Positions 1 to 11,005 of a stretch of DNA of 64,000 nucleotides are shown one piece after another; position 1 is the first letter of the stretch; each line of letters begins with the position of its first letter. The translations under genes and the position numbers were made by a program. The notes under the pieces were generated by a model. It made no database searches, had not been told where the DNA came from, and worked only from the letters and a program-made list of their open reading frames with translations. Source of the DNA: Rickettsia akari str. Hartford (GTDB lineage Bacteria; Pseudomonadota; Alphaproteobacteria; Rickettsiales; Rickettsiaceae); the NCBI RefSeq assembly GCF_000018205.1, contig NC_009881.1, positions 992,001 through 1,056,000 on the forward strand. Reading direction: 5' to 3'.

Positions 1-469
1 AAACTATAGTAAAATCTTTATAAAAATAAGGATTTTGTAGGAAATCATCAATTATTATTATATCAGGTTTAAGCTCATTAATTAATGGTAAAATCTCTTT
101 AATATTTTTAGTAGCAATAACTGTTCCATACTTTGCAAGTATTACTCCCTCATCTCCTACCTCTAATGCTGTATGTCCTGGATGTATGGTAGTTGCACTT
201 TTAAGGTTACTACCATAAGCCTTAGTTACTATTACAAAACTTACATTTTTAGCTCTCAGTAATTTGGCTAGATACATTACTATCTGTGTCTTACCCGTAC
301 CTCCTACGCTACAATTACCGACACAAATAACTTTAGCAGGCAACATAATAGGACGCGCTAAACTATCTCGTAAATAGCCTAAAAATTTATATATCAGGCC
401 TATAGGCAAAAGCAAATAAGCTATAATATTTCGCTTTTGCCAAAATTTAGGATATAAAAGTTTGATCAT
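1..469 (-). CDS. lpxK: Tetraacyldisaccharide 4'-kinase, 5' part (cut by window edge)
   Basis: Lipid A kinase that adds the 4' phosphate to the tetraacylated disaccharide on the cytoplasmic face of the inner membrane. The ATG at 469 opens with [11 protein letters not shown] hydrophobic stretch lies at about residues 14-31, the Walker A motif [11 protein letters not shown] at about 51-61 and an acidic IIIIDDF segment near residue 142. The frame is open to base 1, so about 156 of the roughly 320 residues usual for the family are present. An RPE follows upstream of the start. Its gene order relative to other lipid A genes cannot be judged because the 3' end is outside the window. Confidence 0.9.
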   Translation of the reverse strand, partial: MIKLLYPKFWQKRNIIAYLLLPIGLIYKFLGYLRDSLARPIMLPAKVICVGNCSVGGTGKTQIVMYLAKLLRAKNVSFVIVTKAYGSNLKSATTIHPGHTALEVGDEGVILAKYGTVIATKNIKEILPLINELKPDIIIIDDFLQNPYFYKDFTIV

Positions 470-525
470 GTTATATATAAATTAGGTTAATATTTGTGTT
501 ATTGCATGGATCGATAAACCTACTC

Positions 526-666
526 TATGTCATTCCCGCGTAGGCTGAGATCCATAAACAATAACTTCAATATCAATATAGAAGTTACATATTTGGTAAA
601 ATAGACATATAAAAACAAGTATTTTATATATGTCTCACTGGATTCCCGCATACGCGGGAATGAAAT
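526..666. repeat. RPE-like palindromic repeat, family A
   Basis: Intergenic palindromic element between lpxK and the M23 peptidase gene. The left arm reads ATTCCCGCGTAGGC and the right arm GCATACGCGGGAAT, with about 110 bases between. The same arm sequence recurs near 2.4, 16.9, 22.1, 28.6, 38.6 and 56.0 kb. Confidence 0.8.
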
Positions 667-691
667 AAAACTATACAATAAAACATATTTA

Positions 692-1546
692 TCAACATTT
701 ACGGCAGTGAAAAATAAAGTCCAACGGATTGATTGCTTTGTTGTCTAGTAGAATTTCAAAATGCAAATGTTCACCCGTTGCATTACCGGTTCTTCCTTGT
801 ATACCGATCAATTGACCCCGCTTAATTTTATTGCCTTCCTTAACTAACATTTCCTTTAAATGAGCATATTTCGTAACAAATTTGCGTCCATGTTTAATCT
901 CAACAAAATTCCCGTAATCAGGGGCTCTAGCGGCTTTTATAACAATTCCGCTTGCTGCTGCATATATCGGTGCTGCTTTTTTAGCTTGTAAATCAATACC
1001 GCTATGGAAACATTTCTTTTTTCTTTTCTTTTTATGAGGACTTTTCCTAGTTCCGTAATGGCTAGTAATTTTCGGCTCATATTCTGGCATCATAAGCGGT
1101 ATCGTGCTAATAATCTTATCAAGCTTGATTAGTTCTGAAATATTATTCCTATGAGTCGGTTTTTTTGTAAAATAACTAGCTTCCGGTTTAGAGAGAAACT
1201 TATATTTTGAATTTAATTTTGTTACAACTGCCTTTATATCAGATATTTTTATTTCAGCTGCTTTATTAAATTCTGTCGGGTTTTTATTATAAAATTTTTG
1301 TAAAAAAATCTTATTCTGCTTAGGGTTATTAATTATCATACCTAAGTTTTTTGCGTATATACATTTGTTATTTTTGTTTGTTAAATCATACTGTACTACT
1401 AAATCCGAATGACTGATTTTATATTTTTGCTTTAATTGAGATGAAGTAGTAGAAAGTAATATAGTATCACTAGATTCTTTAATACTGCTGCAACCTTGAA
1501 CAAGAAAAACTATAAATAGTAAAAAGATATATTTTTGAAAAGACAT
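692..1546 (-). CDS. M23-family peptidoglycan metallopeptidase, lipoprotein
   Basis: Predicted zinc endopeptidase (or degenerate amidase activator) acting on peptidoglycan at the envelope. With the ATG at 1546 the protein has 284 residues and a lipoprotein signal peptide ending in LVQGC with Cys19. The C-terminal M23/LytM domain covers about residues 175-284, with HSGIDL near 181 and HLHFE near 260, the usual zinc and catalytic residues. The longer upstream frame (to 1597) was rejected because it puts the lipobox deep in the chain and overlaps rlmJ. The rlmJ stop and this start share a TAATG junction, which suggests translational coupling. The N-terminal half resembles nothing I can name; NlpD-like placement is plausible but not proven. 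Confidence 0.85.
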   Translation of the reverse strand: MSFQKYIFLLFIVFLVQGCSSIKESSDTILLSTTSSQLKQKYKISHSDLVVQYDLTNKNNKCIYAKNLGMIINNPKQNKIFLQKFYNKNPTEFNKAAEIKISDIKAVVTKLNSKYKFLSKPEASYFTKKPTHRNNISELIKLDKIISTIPLMMPEYEPKITSHYGTRKSPHKKKRKKKCFHSGIDLQAKKAAPIYAAASGIVIKAARAPDYGNFVEIKHGRKFVTKYAHLKEMLVKEGNKIKRGQLIGIQGRTGNATGEHLHFEILLDNKAINPLDFIFHCRKC

Positions 1547-2334
1547 TAAAAGTAAATATACGTAAATTTTAAGTTTAAAATATTGCTTAAATAACACGTT
1601 AATTTTTCTAATTCTCCTATAATATTTAGAGGATTAATTAACATTAAGCCACACTTGACCATATTTTTATCACTATTTAAAAGCTCATATTCAATAATTA
1701 TAGCTTCGTTAAATCCAATATTTTTGTAATTGTGGTAAAAATCACGGACCAAAGGTACATCCTTTATAGGATACCAAATTAAGACGGGATTATTAAGAAC
1801 TCGTAGCTTAATTTTTTTAAGTGCTTCAAGTAATTTTTGGAACTCATTTTTTACTTCAAAAGGCGGATCAAGAAAAATTAACCCTCTATTCTCTTTAAAT
1901 GGTAGAAAAGCTTTAATCGCATTATAAGCATCTATATTATGCGTATCTTTTGGTAATAATTTTTTTAAACTTAAATAATCGCTTGGATGCAGTTCGCAGG
2001 CAATTAAACGATCATTTGCTCTTAATAATTGTTTAATTATAAAAGGTGAGCCAGGATAATGATTTTGTCCTGCTAAATTTACTATATTTAAGAAAGTTTG
2101 TAAGAGTTCAAGGATAGGATTAGTAGCTTGCAGTAATTTATTAATTCCCGTATTGCTTTCTAGAGTTTTAGAAGCCGCTTCCGAGTTTAAATCATAAAGA
2201 CCAAGACCTGCAAAAGCATCTAAAACCGAAAAAGGTTTATCTTTTTTCTTAAGCTGTTCTAAAATGCTAATTAGCACTAAATGTTTGACTATATCGGCAA
2301 AATTGCCTGCATGATAAATATGACGATAGTTCAT
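1546..2334 (-). CDS. rlmJ: 23S rRNA (adenine-N6) methyltransferase RlmJ
   Basis: SAM-dependent methyltransferase of the RlmJ (YhiR/DUF519) family, which in E. coli methylates A2030 of 23S rRNA. The start MNYRHIYHAGNFADIVKHLV is the family signature. The SAM-binding region VLDAFAGLGLYDL lies at about residues 38-50, NHYPGSP at 91-97 and the catalytic DPPF at 156-159. At 262 residues it is slightly shorter than E. coli RlmJ (280). It is the upstream gene of a two-gene unit: its TAA overlaps the ATG of the M23 lipoprotein by one base. Confidence 0.93.
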   Translation of the reverse strand: MNYRHIYHAGNFADIVKHLVLISILEQLKKKDKPFSVLDAFAGLGLYDLNSEAASKTLESNTGINKLLQATNPILELLQTFLNIVNLAGQNHYPGSPFIIKQLLRANDRLIACELHPSDYLSLKKLLPKDTHNIDAYNAIKAFLPFKENRGLIFLDPPFEVKNEFQKLLEALKKIKLRVLNNPVLIWYPIKDVPLVRDFYHNYKNIGFNEAIIIEYELLNSDKNMVKCGLMLINPLNIIGELEKLTCYLSNILNLKFTYIYF

Positions 2335-2382
2335 TTTAAATTAATCATAAATTTCACTTCTATGACCAGCTCGCTCGCATCA

Positions 2383-2420
2383 CTCTATGTCATTCCCGCT
2401 TGCGCGTGAATGACATAGAG
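2383..2420. repeat. Short RPE-like palindrome, family A
   Basis: A compact inverted repeat with arms CTCTATGTCATTCCCGC and GCGCGTGAATGACATAGAG and almost no loop, lying just past the dead RHH gene. It looks like a family A element with the central part deleted. Confidence 0.75.
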
Positions 2421-2428
2421 CATATACT

Positions 2429-2665
2429 TTATAAACCATATTTCTTTTTTAAGAATTCCGTTGTGGCTGCTGCAGTATAAAATATTTTATTTGGATTATT
2501 GCTTCTTGCTAAAGCAATTTCTGCATCTTATCTATCTTCTTTCAATGCACGTAAATAATGTTTGATTGCTGCTTATATCAGCTTAGATTTAGGCATTTCC
2601 TCTAATTTAGCTATAATGGTTAATTCATTATTTAAATCATCAGGGATACCAATACTATGCCTCAT
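2429..2665 (-). pseudogene. RHH/CopG-type antitoxin, decayed
   Basis: A 79-codon frame starting MRHSIGIPDDLNNELTIIAK, a ribbon-helix-helix style N-terminus, and ending FLKKKYGL. It holds two in-frame stops (after residues 30 and 45) but no frameshift, so the original small antitoxin is still readable. No intact partner toxin is adjacent. The stretch upstream carries a RhuM fragment instead. Confidence 0.7.
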
Positions 2666-2691
2666 AAATGCCTCTTTATATTCATTACATA

Positions 2692-2905
2692 TTATATCAT
2701 AGTAGAATTTACTGTGCAATCTTTCGTAAAAGCAATGTAAATAATACTATATCCTTTAAGTAAGTTAGTAGCACATTTTCTCAAAGCGATTCTTCTATTA
2801 GAATTGATCCTATAGCCTACTAAGATTATTGAATCTAAATTATAATTCTATTTGTCTTTTGACACTCTTTTCTCCGTCCATTTGAACTGTTGCAAAACAT
2901 GCAAC
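2692..2905 (-). pseudogene. RhuM-family virulence protein, internal fragment
   Basis: Two frames joined by a frameshift encode MDGEKSVKRQIE and then YNLDSIILVGYRINSNRR followed by ALRKCATNLLKGY. This matches the conserved block of RhuM/Fic-associated proteins (YNLDAIISVGYRV..., RIWAT..LKEYI). About 55 codons remain and both ends are lost. The family call is from memory of the motif. Confidence 0.6.
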
Positions 2906-2916
2906 AGTTGCTTTTC

Positions 2917-4992
<2,076 letters not shown>

Positions 4993-5032
4993 TTAATATT
5001 TTTAATTTACATTGCTCAATAACTATAAATTT

Positions 5033-5186
5033 TGTCATTGCGAGGAGGCGTTGTTGCGTGGACCGGTTTTTCGTCATTGCGAGAAGAATAGTAATTAGAC
5101 AAAGCAATCCAGGAAAAATAATAAAAAAATTCTGTAAATCAGAATTTTTACTAGATTGCTTCGTCAATTACTCCATAATTTCCTCG
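5033..5186. repeat. RPE-like palindromic repeat, family C, overlapping an antitoxin 3' end
   Basis: Repeat built of GTCATTGCGAGGAGGCG, AAAGCAATCCAGGAAAAA, a central TTCTG...CAGAA hairpin, and GATTGCTTCGTCAATTACT. The same blocks recur near 32.6, 41.1, 51.0 and 51.9 kb. Its right end supplies the last codons of the truncated Phd gene. Confidence 0.8.
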
Positions 5187-5395
5187 AAATTACGGCTTGA
5201 GTATTGGTTTCTAAAATTTTTATTTTCTTCAAAATCGTTAATTGCTCGCTTTAGTCTTTCAGCATTCTTAAGACTTTTGAACAAATATAAAGTTTCTTCT
5301 ATAGAATGATGATCTTCAAGCGATATAATAGCCATCGATTTTTGTTTTTGTCTATCTACAATCACTGAAGTATGATCTACATAAACCTTGTCCAT
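5168..5395 (-). pseudogene. Phd/YefM-family antitoxin, truncated at both ends
   Basis: The 75 residues start MDKVYVDHTSVIVDRQKQKS and include MAIISLEDHHSIEETLYLF, the core of Phd/YefM antitoxins. The usual first 15 or so residues (DNA-binding strand and helix) are gone: the codons just upstream run into a TAG. The C-terminus NFEEIME is encoded by the right arm of an adjacent RPE-like repeat. No toxin gene follows. A transcript could still make the toxin-binding half, but DNA binding is unlikely. Confidence 0.75.
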
Positions 5396-5443
5396 AACAT
5401 AACATATCTAAGTACGTTTTATAATGAGTCAACTAAGGGCTTA

Positions 5444-6529
5444 TTAAGAATAAAAATCAAAATCTTTACCTAGTTTAATATATTCTCTAATACGGCTTAT
5501 GAGGTTTTGAAAATATGTTAAATTATGCCAGGTCATTAGCATAGAACCAAGTATCTCACCGATTCTAACTAAATGATGCAGATAAGCTTTCGTGTAATTA
5601 GTGCAAGCAGGACATGGACAATCATGTTCTAGCGGCTCATTATCACCTGAGTATTTGCTATTGCAGATATTTACCGTACCGTATTTTGTAAAAGCCTGAC
5701 CGTTACGTCCTGAGCGTGTCGGAATTACGCAGTCAAACATATCTATACCTCGGTTAACCGCACCGATAATATCAGCAGGCTTACCGACTCCCATTAAATA
5801 ACGCGGCTTATTTTGCGGCAGAAAATCCGGAGCATAATCAAGCACTTTAAACATCAGCTCCTGCCCCTCACCTACTGCAAGCCCGCCTATAGCATAGCCA
5901 TCAAAATCGAGTTCTACTAAACCTTTAGCTGATTGCTCACGTAATTCTTCGTAAACACTACCTTGAATAATACCGAATTGTGCGTAGCCTTCCCGCTTAA
6001 CAAAGGCATTACGTGATCTATGCGCCCATCTAGTCGTAAGCTGCATAGAAGTTTTAGCTTCTTCAAATGTAACAGGGTACGGCGTACATTCGTCAAAAGC
6101 CATAGTGATCGTGCTACCAAGCAGATATTGTATTGCGGTAGAACGCTCAGGCGTTAACATATATTTATCACCGTTAATATGAGAGCTGAAACTTACTCCT
6201 TCTTCGGTTATCTTCCGTAACTTCGATAGCGACATTACCTGAAAACCGCCGGAATCGGTTAATATCGGCTTATCCCAATTCATGAATTTATGCAGACCGC
6301 CAAGGCGTGCTATACGCTCGGCACTTGGCTGAAGCATTAAGTGGTAAGTATTACCCAGTAATATATCAGCTCCGGTTTCTGCTACCGATTCAGGCAACAT
6401 TGCCTTAACAGTTCCTCTAGTCCCGACCGGCATAAAGGCCGGAGTACGAATTTCACCGTGTGCAGTTGCGATAATACCGCTTCTAGCTTTTTTATGCTGA
6501 TGATGAATATTAAATGAGAATTTTGACAC
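5444..6529 (-). CDS. tgt: Queuine tRNA-ribosyltransferase
   Basis: Exchanges the wobble guanine of GUN-anticodon tRNAs for preQ1/queuine. At 361 residues it is near the usual 370-380. The active-site segment [17 protein letters not shown] is present, as are the nucleophile region [13 protein letters not shown] and a zinc site made of CNSK, CPCPAC and the H in [10 protein letters not shown]. The start is GTG at 6529 ([20 protein letters not shown]). No queuosine biosynthesis gene is adjacent, so the precursor may come from the host; that is inference. Confidence 0.96.
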   Translation of the reverse strand: MSKFSFNIHHQHKKARSGIIATAHGEIRTPAFMPVGTRGTVKAMLPESVAETGADILLGNTYHLMLQPSAERIARLGGLHKFMNWDKPILTDSGGFQVMSLSKLRKITEEGVSFSSHINGDKYMLTPERSTAIQYLLGSTITMAFDECTPYPVTFEEAKTSMQLTTRWAHRSRNAFVKREGYAQFGIIQGSVYEELREQSAKGLVELDFDGYAIGGLAVGEGQELMFKVLDYAPDFLPQNKPRYLMGVGKPADIIGAVNRGIDMFDCVIPTRSGRNGQAFTKYGTVNICNSKYSGDNEPLEHDCPCPACTNYTKAYLHHLVRIGEILGSMLMTWHNLTYFQNLISRIREYIKLGKDFDFYS

Positions 6530-6657
6530 GTATAATCACTTGTTTTTAAAAGCAATATCTTAGCATACTATAGGAATGTTAACAAAATAATTTTAAAGCT
6601 AATTAAAGCGATTTTGCTAACGGCTCTATAATTGATCCTGAAATATAAAAATTAAGA

Positions 6658-7047
6658 TTAAAGGTCGCAATACTTAAGAAAATCGTCAAGTATTGATCCC
6701 CAAAGTTTTAACTCAGTATAAGATTTTATATATATTGCCGTTTTAATTAATCCAAGTAAATATCAAGTCCCAATTACTGAAAATAGGACTATAATATTTG
6801 GAGTATTGAATAATTTATCTTCAATAAAAGCAGTAATGGTTCCTTTAGGCTCGTGTACGATTTGATTAATCAGCTCTCGTAAAATAGCATAATCAAACAA
6901 GCTTTTTTCTAGGGTTTTTAATATAGTAAAACTGTTTTGCCAACAATATAAATTAGGGAGTCCTCTACGACGCTTACGATCTTCAGAATTTGAAAGTGGT
7001 GTTAGAAAGATTATTATTTTTTTATAATGGTCTATGTATTTAATCAA
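6658..7047 (-). pseudogene. Unknown protein fragment with one in-frame stop
   Basis: A 130-codon frame with a TGA after codon 94. Before the stop it reads LRELINQIVHEPKGTITAFI and ends NIIVLFSVIGT; after it continues YLLGLIKTAIYIKS and TELKLWGSILDDFLKYCDL. The sequence across the stop is hydrophobic, so the TGA probably replaced a Trp codon in a membrane segment. I do not recognise the family. Confidence 0.45.
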
Positions 7048-7059
7048 TAAGTATTTAAA

Positions 7060-7165
7060 ATGAAGTATAGTTTTAGATACTGTAAGGAGGTAACGATGGT
7101 GGTCAGGTTATTAATTTAATTATAATTAATAACCCGTGCCCCGATGTGTTACTCCTTACTTCATT
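7060..7165. repeat. Long imperfect inverted repeat
   Basis: Arms beginning GTAAGGAGGTAACGATGGTG (7082 on) and ending CGATGTGTTACTCCTTAC (up to 7158) pair over about 35 bases around an AT-rich loop (TTAATTTAATTATAATTAA). Outer ATGAAGTA/TACTTCAT extends the symmetry. Unlike the RPE families here it has no second copy in the window. Confidence 0.6.
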
Positions 7166-7167
7166 TT

Positions 7168-7351
7168 GTTCCGAATAATCAATAGAGCAATGGTTTATTT
7201 ACGATCAACCATTAATATCAAGTAAATAACCACCCAAAACCTTAATAAAGTTGAGGATGGTATCATTCAATGGTAAATACCAACCACGTTTACAAAAGGC
7301 TTTAAAAACCCCCGAAATAGCCTTTTGCCATTTCAGTTAAAATTTATACAT
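7168..7351. other. No gene recognised
   Basis: AT-rich, stops in all frames. A possible weak hairpin (ACCACCC...GGATGGT, 7207-7240) resembles the third stem of the structured repeat described at 47.4 and 58.7 kb, but the match is too short to call. Confidence 0.4.
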
Positions 7352-7502
7352 ACGAATCTTGCTGAATTATCTACTCGTCAAGTAGCGGAAGCTAATAATG
7401 CAAGAGGAATGGAAGAAAATCAGGTTGCAAGTAAAATGTATAGCTAAAAACGCCTTAGAAAATAAAACCGGCAAAAAAGTAATCTCAACAGAGAATTATT
7501 GA
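7352..7502 (+). pseudogene. DinD (DNA damage-inducible protein D), internal fragment
   Basis: Reads TNLAELSTRQVAEANNARGM, then EENQVASKM, a frameshift, then AKNALENKTGKKVISTENY before a TGA. This is the conserved C-terminal block of DinD/BRO-domain proteins (LAELSTRQIA..NNA.G..EN, A..ALE.KTGK.VVT.EN). About 50 codons remain; the BRO domain is gone. The family assignment rests on motif recall. Confidence 0.65.
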
Positions 7503-7659
7503 GCGCCTAAACGTATAAAGTAACTAGGGTATGTGAAGAAAAATTAATAAGATTTTTGCAGTAATAGTTATACCTATTTGAAAAAATCTTATAATTTGTA
7601 GCTAAAAAAACAAAAATAGATTGAGTTGATTTTCCTTTACACAACCTAAGATTAATTTG

Positions 7660-7840
7660 AAATACTTACCAATGAGCATAATTTTTGATGGTCTGTGAGG
7701 TCGCAAACTGCCGAAAGTCAGCCACACTAGGTTTTAAGCTTATAGTAACCCTTAAGCTCTGAACATACATAATACCTCCCCGACCGTGAAGTCGAGGATT
7801 ACATTGGTTTTGTGAGAAATGTTCTCACTTTTGGCAGATG
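7660..7840 (-). ncRNA. Candidate structured RNA repeat, copy 1
   Basis: Read on the minus strand this matches the copies at 47.4 and 58.7 kb: AATGTAATCCTCGACT, a hairpin CTCGACT/GGTCGGG, then ATGTTCAGAGCTTAAGG with a return strand TATAAGCTT, and GACCATCAAAAATTATG. No coding frame is conserved. The pairing pattern is kept although bases differ, which argues for function at RNA level. Ends are approximate. Confidence 0.4.
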
Positions 7841-7948
7841 TTTCGACACCATGAAATAGCACTTTGCTACTCCAAGTGTCATTTTATATACAACTTTCAA
7901 GTCAATGATTGTTTGTTATTATACCAACAACGTTCTATACTACTATGC

Positions 7949-9295
7949 CTAAAGAGCTGATGAGACATCAGCTAATAATGACATTTCATGATCTGGTAAC
8001 TCTGGAATATAAGTATATACTCCGCTTGAGGTTTCATCAATTTCAAGTATCGTCTCGAATATTTTCTCAAGACAGTTTTTGTGTTCTTCGGATTGAATAT
8101 CCATTTTCCTCGATTCTTTTATTAAATTCGTAAAAGATTTAATAGCAATAAAATTATCCTTTCCATTAAGAAGATCACATATTTTATGTAATGTGTTACC
8201 TAAGGAATTTATATTAACACATATGTTAGAGACAGAATTTAATTTTGTAATTGCTTTATCTAGACCTTGTATTTTTGATTTTAATAGAAACATATCATAA
8301 TCTTGACCATGTAAATTTATCGTATCTTGCTGAGTGTTGCTTAGTATTGCAAGTATATCTGTTAAATTTCCAATGTCTATCATTTCATCTAATATAGCTT
8401 GAAATTCAATTAGTGTGCTAAGATTTATATTATCCTTTTGTAACTTTATGTTTTCACCCTCTAACCTTATGTTTTCACCCTCTAACTCTAAATTTTTATC
8501 TTTTATATCCCCCAACGTATACCAATCCCATCCATATTTAGCTGCAAAACCTAGACTTATTATTCCAAATACCGTAGCGGTGATATAAGCACCGGTATAT
8601 CCACCGCCATTTGTTTCATCGTTAGGTTTTTCTGTAGTGGCAGTGATTGCCTCAGTGAAAGGTTTACTCAGTAAATCTAAAATATTGTTACCTAGTGCTG
8701 TAGTGGATCTAGCGTCCAACGTTACGTTGAAATAATCTAGAATAACCTTAAGATTATCAGTAGTGAATGTGATTGGTATATTTAATAAATTAAAAATGTC
8801 TACCCCTGCTTCTTGAGCATTGTTCAAAGTTATTTCCTCATTATTAAAAATATCTCTCAAATGATTAACAAGCATTTTTGCATTATGCTCTTGCAAAATA
8901 GCTTCGCATGCATTGGTAGTGCATTCACTTAATTCTACTAAGGTAGCGTTTTGCAGTAAGTGCTTACCTTCTTCTAAAATAAGGCTAGTATTGTTTCCAT
9001 AAGTGACAATAGATTTTATAGGAATTTTAATGCCTGTACACTCGCTAATTACTGCTGATAAATCGTTAGGTACATCTGTTAAATGATTAGAGATTCCTAC
9101 CCAATTACATTCCATATGCTCAACGAAATAACCGTTAGTGAAACTTCCTTTAACAGTATTATATACTGATGAAAATATAGTATCGCCTAACTTATAAATA
9201 ATATGTTTTGTATTGCCAGGTAAGCTACTCACCATTTCATTTGCAAATATAGGCATGAAACAGTTTAAGTTTATACTGAATATAGGCGCCATCAT
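7949..9295 (-). CDS. Hypothetical protein: one membrane segment and a coiled coil
   Basis: 448 residues, not recognised. A strong ribosome binding site (AAAGGAG) sits six bases before the ATG at 9295, and the frame is intact in a region where most genes are dead. Residues about 1-225 show no motif I can name. A Gly-rich stretch leads into a single hydrophobic segment (about 233-256, ITATVFGIISLGFAAKYGW). A helical repeat of NLELEGENIRLEGENIKLQK type follows, encoded by a duplicated stretch of about 21 bases, and then a long helix-rich C-terminal half. It has six or so Cys but no clear signal peptide. The architecture would fit a surface or secreted host-interaction factor. That is a guess from shape and location only. 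Confidence 0.7.
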   Translation of the reverse strand: MMAPIFSINLNCFMPIFANEMVSSLPGNTKHIIYKLGDTIFSSVYNTVKGSFTNGYFVEHMECNWVGISNHLTDVPNDLSAVISECTGIKIPIKSIVTYGNNTSLILEEGKHLLQNATLVELSECTTNACEAILQEHNAKMLVNHLRDIFNNEEITLNNAQEAGVDIFNLLNIPITFTTDNLKVILDYFNVTLDARSTTALGNNILDLLSKPFTEAITATTEKPNDETNGGGYTGAYITATVFGIISLGFAAKYGWDWYTLGDIKDKNLELEGENIRLEGENIKLQKDNINLSTLIEFQAILDEMIDIGNLTDILAILSNTQQDTINLHGQDYDMFLLKSKIQGLDKAITKLNSVSNICVNINSLGNTLHKICDLLNGKDNFIAIKSFTNLIKESRKMDIQSEEHKNCLEKIFETILEIDETSSGVYTYIPELPDHEMSLLADVSSAL

Positions 9296-9436
9296 GTTAC
9301 TCCTTTAACTTAATTAATAAAACCACAAAGCGTGCTTTCTAGAGTATGTTAATGTATTTGTCAAGATAAAGTGAAAATAAATTAATATATTAGACAGGAG
9401 TTTGAGATGGGTTATTATTATGAAAGCCTCTACGCC

Positions 9437-9536
9437 GTCATACCGTAGCTTGACCATTGAATCCAGAAATATAACTCATAATGTACATAATTTGACATTT
9501 TTAACTAGATCCCGTGGTCAAGCTACGGTATGTGAC
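9437..9536. repeat. RPE-like palindromic repeat, family B
   Basis: Arms GTCATACCGTAGCTTGACC and GGTCAAGCTACGGTATGTGAC surround ATCCAGAAATATAAC-type spacer. Fills most of the 301-base gap between the hypothetical gene and mnmE. Related copies lie near 24.0, 36.5, 50.2 and 58.3 kb. Confidence 0.85.
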
Positions 9537-9596
9537 ACCAAGTGCGTTTTTTGATCCATGCAATAATACCAATGCCAAGCTGGCATCACATATACA

Positions 9597-10934
9597 TTAT
9601 TTCCCTATGCAGAAATTTTGAAAGATCTCGCCTAGTATTTCTTCTACGTTAATAACGCCCGTAATAGCACCAATGCAGCGTGCCGTAATTCTAATATCTT
9701 CAGTTGCTAGAACTAAATCATTATCTAAGCTAAAATCCGTTAAATGTGAAAGAGCTTGTTTTAAATAATGACGATGACGTTGATTTGTTATGTAAGGCGT
9801 TTCGGTAAAGCCCGCCATATTTTCGGCAATATTTTCAATATTTTTTAATATACTTGAAAGAGCAATATTATTTTTTACCGAAACTCTTAAGCATTTATAT
9901 TTATCTTCAATTGAAAATACTTTGCTTGGTTCTATAAGGTCTATTTTATTAATTATTACGATAGTATTTTCATCAATTAAACCTGTAATATCTTCATTTA
10001 TAGAGGAATCTAATTTTTTGGCATCAAACATAATAATTTTAATATCCGCTGTTTTAGCCGAATTAATAGCTCTTTTTATACCTTCTTGCTCGATAATGTC
10101 ACTACTTTCTTCTCTTATACCTGCTGTATCTTGTAAAATAATAGGATAACCGCCAATGTCTAAATGACCCTCTATTATATCCCTAGTAGTGCCTGCAATA
10201 TTTGAGACCATCGCTATGTCTCTTTGCATTAAGAAGTTTAATAAGCTAGACTTACCTGTATTAGGTGGACCAACAATTGCAAGTTTAAGACCGCTATTTA
10301 GTAATTCTCCTCGTCTATTATCGTTAAGATAATTAGATATTTCATTTACAAGGTTTTTATGAGTATTATTAACGTCGTTAAGGACGCTATCCGGTATATC
10401 TTCATCAGGGAAATCTATATAAGCTTCAAGCAGAGAGATAATTTTTAAAAGCTGACTACGCCAGCTATTATATAATTCTTCAAGTCTTCCACTTGCTTGT
10501 CTAATTGCTTGCCTATGCTGCATAATGGTTTCGGCGTTAATTAGATCAGCTATTCCCTCTGCGGCTGTTAAATCAAATTTATTATTTAAAAAAGCTCTTT
10601 TGGTAAATTCCCCTGCTTCTGCCAAACGAATATCAGAGATATTTAACAAAGTATTTATCATCATAATAGATATAGCTTTACTGCCGTGAGTATGAATCTC
10701 GACTACGTCTTCTCCAGTAAAACTATTAGGTAGCTTAAAATAAACAACCATAGCATTATCAATTAGCTCCTTGGTTTCAGGGGCAATAATTTGTTGGTAA
10801 TACATTAATCTCGGCTTAAAGGCTTTTTTACCAGTAAGCAGCTGCAAAACTTCCAGACTTTTAGGACCTGAAATCCTAAAAACCGCTACCCCTGCTTTAC
10901 CGAATGCAGAGCTTTGTGCAAATATAGTTTCCAC
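9597..10934 (-). CDS. mnmE: tRNA modification GTPase MnmE
   Basis: With MnmG, installs the 5-(carboxymethyl)aminomethyl group on U34 of tRNAs reading NNA/NNG codons. 445 residues. The N-terminal folate-binding domain is followed by helices and an inserted G domain: G1 GPPNTGKSS at 222-230, G2 in AGTTRD, G3 DTAGI, G4 NKID. The C-terminal CIGK carries the catalytic Cys. The start is GTG at 10934 ([20 protein letters not shown]). It is transcribed divergently from the GDH gene across about 70 bases. No mnmG nearby. Confidence 0.97.
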   Translation of the reverse strand: METIFAQSSAFGKAGVAVFRISGPKSLEVLQLLTGKKAFKPRLMYYQQIIAPETKELIDNAMVVYFKLPNSFTGEDVVEIHTHGSKAISIMMINTLLNISDIRLAEAGEFTKRAFLNNKFDLTAAEGIADLINAETIMQHRQAIRQASGRLEELYNSWRSQLLKIISLLEAYIDFPDEDIPDSVLNDVNNTHKNLVNEISNYLNDNRRGELLNSGLKLAIVGPPNTGKSSLLNFLMQRDIAMVSNIAGTTRDIIEGHLDIGGYPIILQDTAGIREESSDIIEQEGIKRAINSAKTADIKIIMFDAKKLDSSINEDITGLIDENTIVIINKIDLIEPSKVFSIEDKYKCLRVSVKNNIALSSILKNIENIAENMAGFTETPYITNQRHRHYLKQALSHLTDFSLDNDLVLATEDIRITARCIGAITGVINVEEILGEIFQNFCIGK

Positions 10935-11005
10935 TTATTTTCTATGCCTCTTGCTTAAGTTATTTTATATAATATAATAACTTTATTATTATTCTAGAGA
11001 AAATC

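Noticed and set aside
692..1597. Longer start for the M23 peptidase
   Set aside because: The upstream Met adds 17 residues before the lipoprotein signal and overlaps rlmJ; the TAATG junction supports the Met at 1546.
5058..5309. Open frame on the plus strand over a repeat and the Phd remnant
   Set aside because: It is made of family C repeat sequence plus antisense of the antitoxin core; no start signal and no family resemblance.
8440..8500. Possible CRISPR or tandem-repeat array
   Set aside because: Only two near-identical units of about 21 bases in coding frame; it encodes a duplicated LEGENI helix unit. No array with spacers exists in the window.
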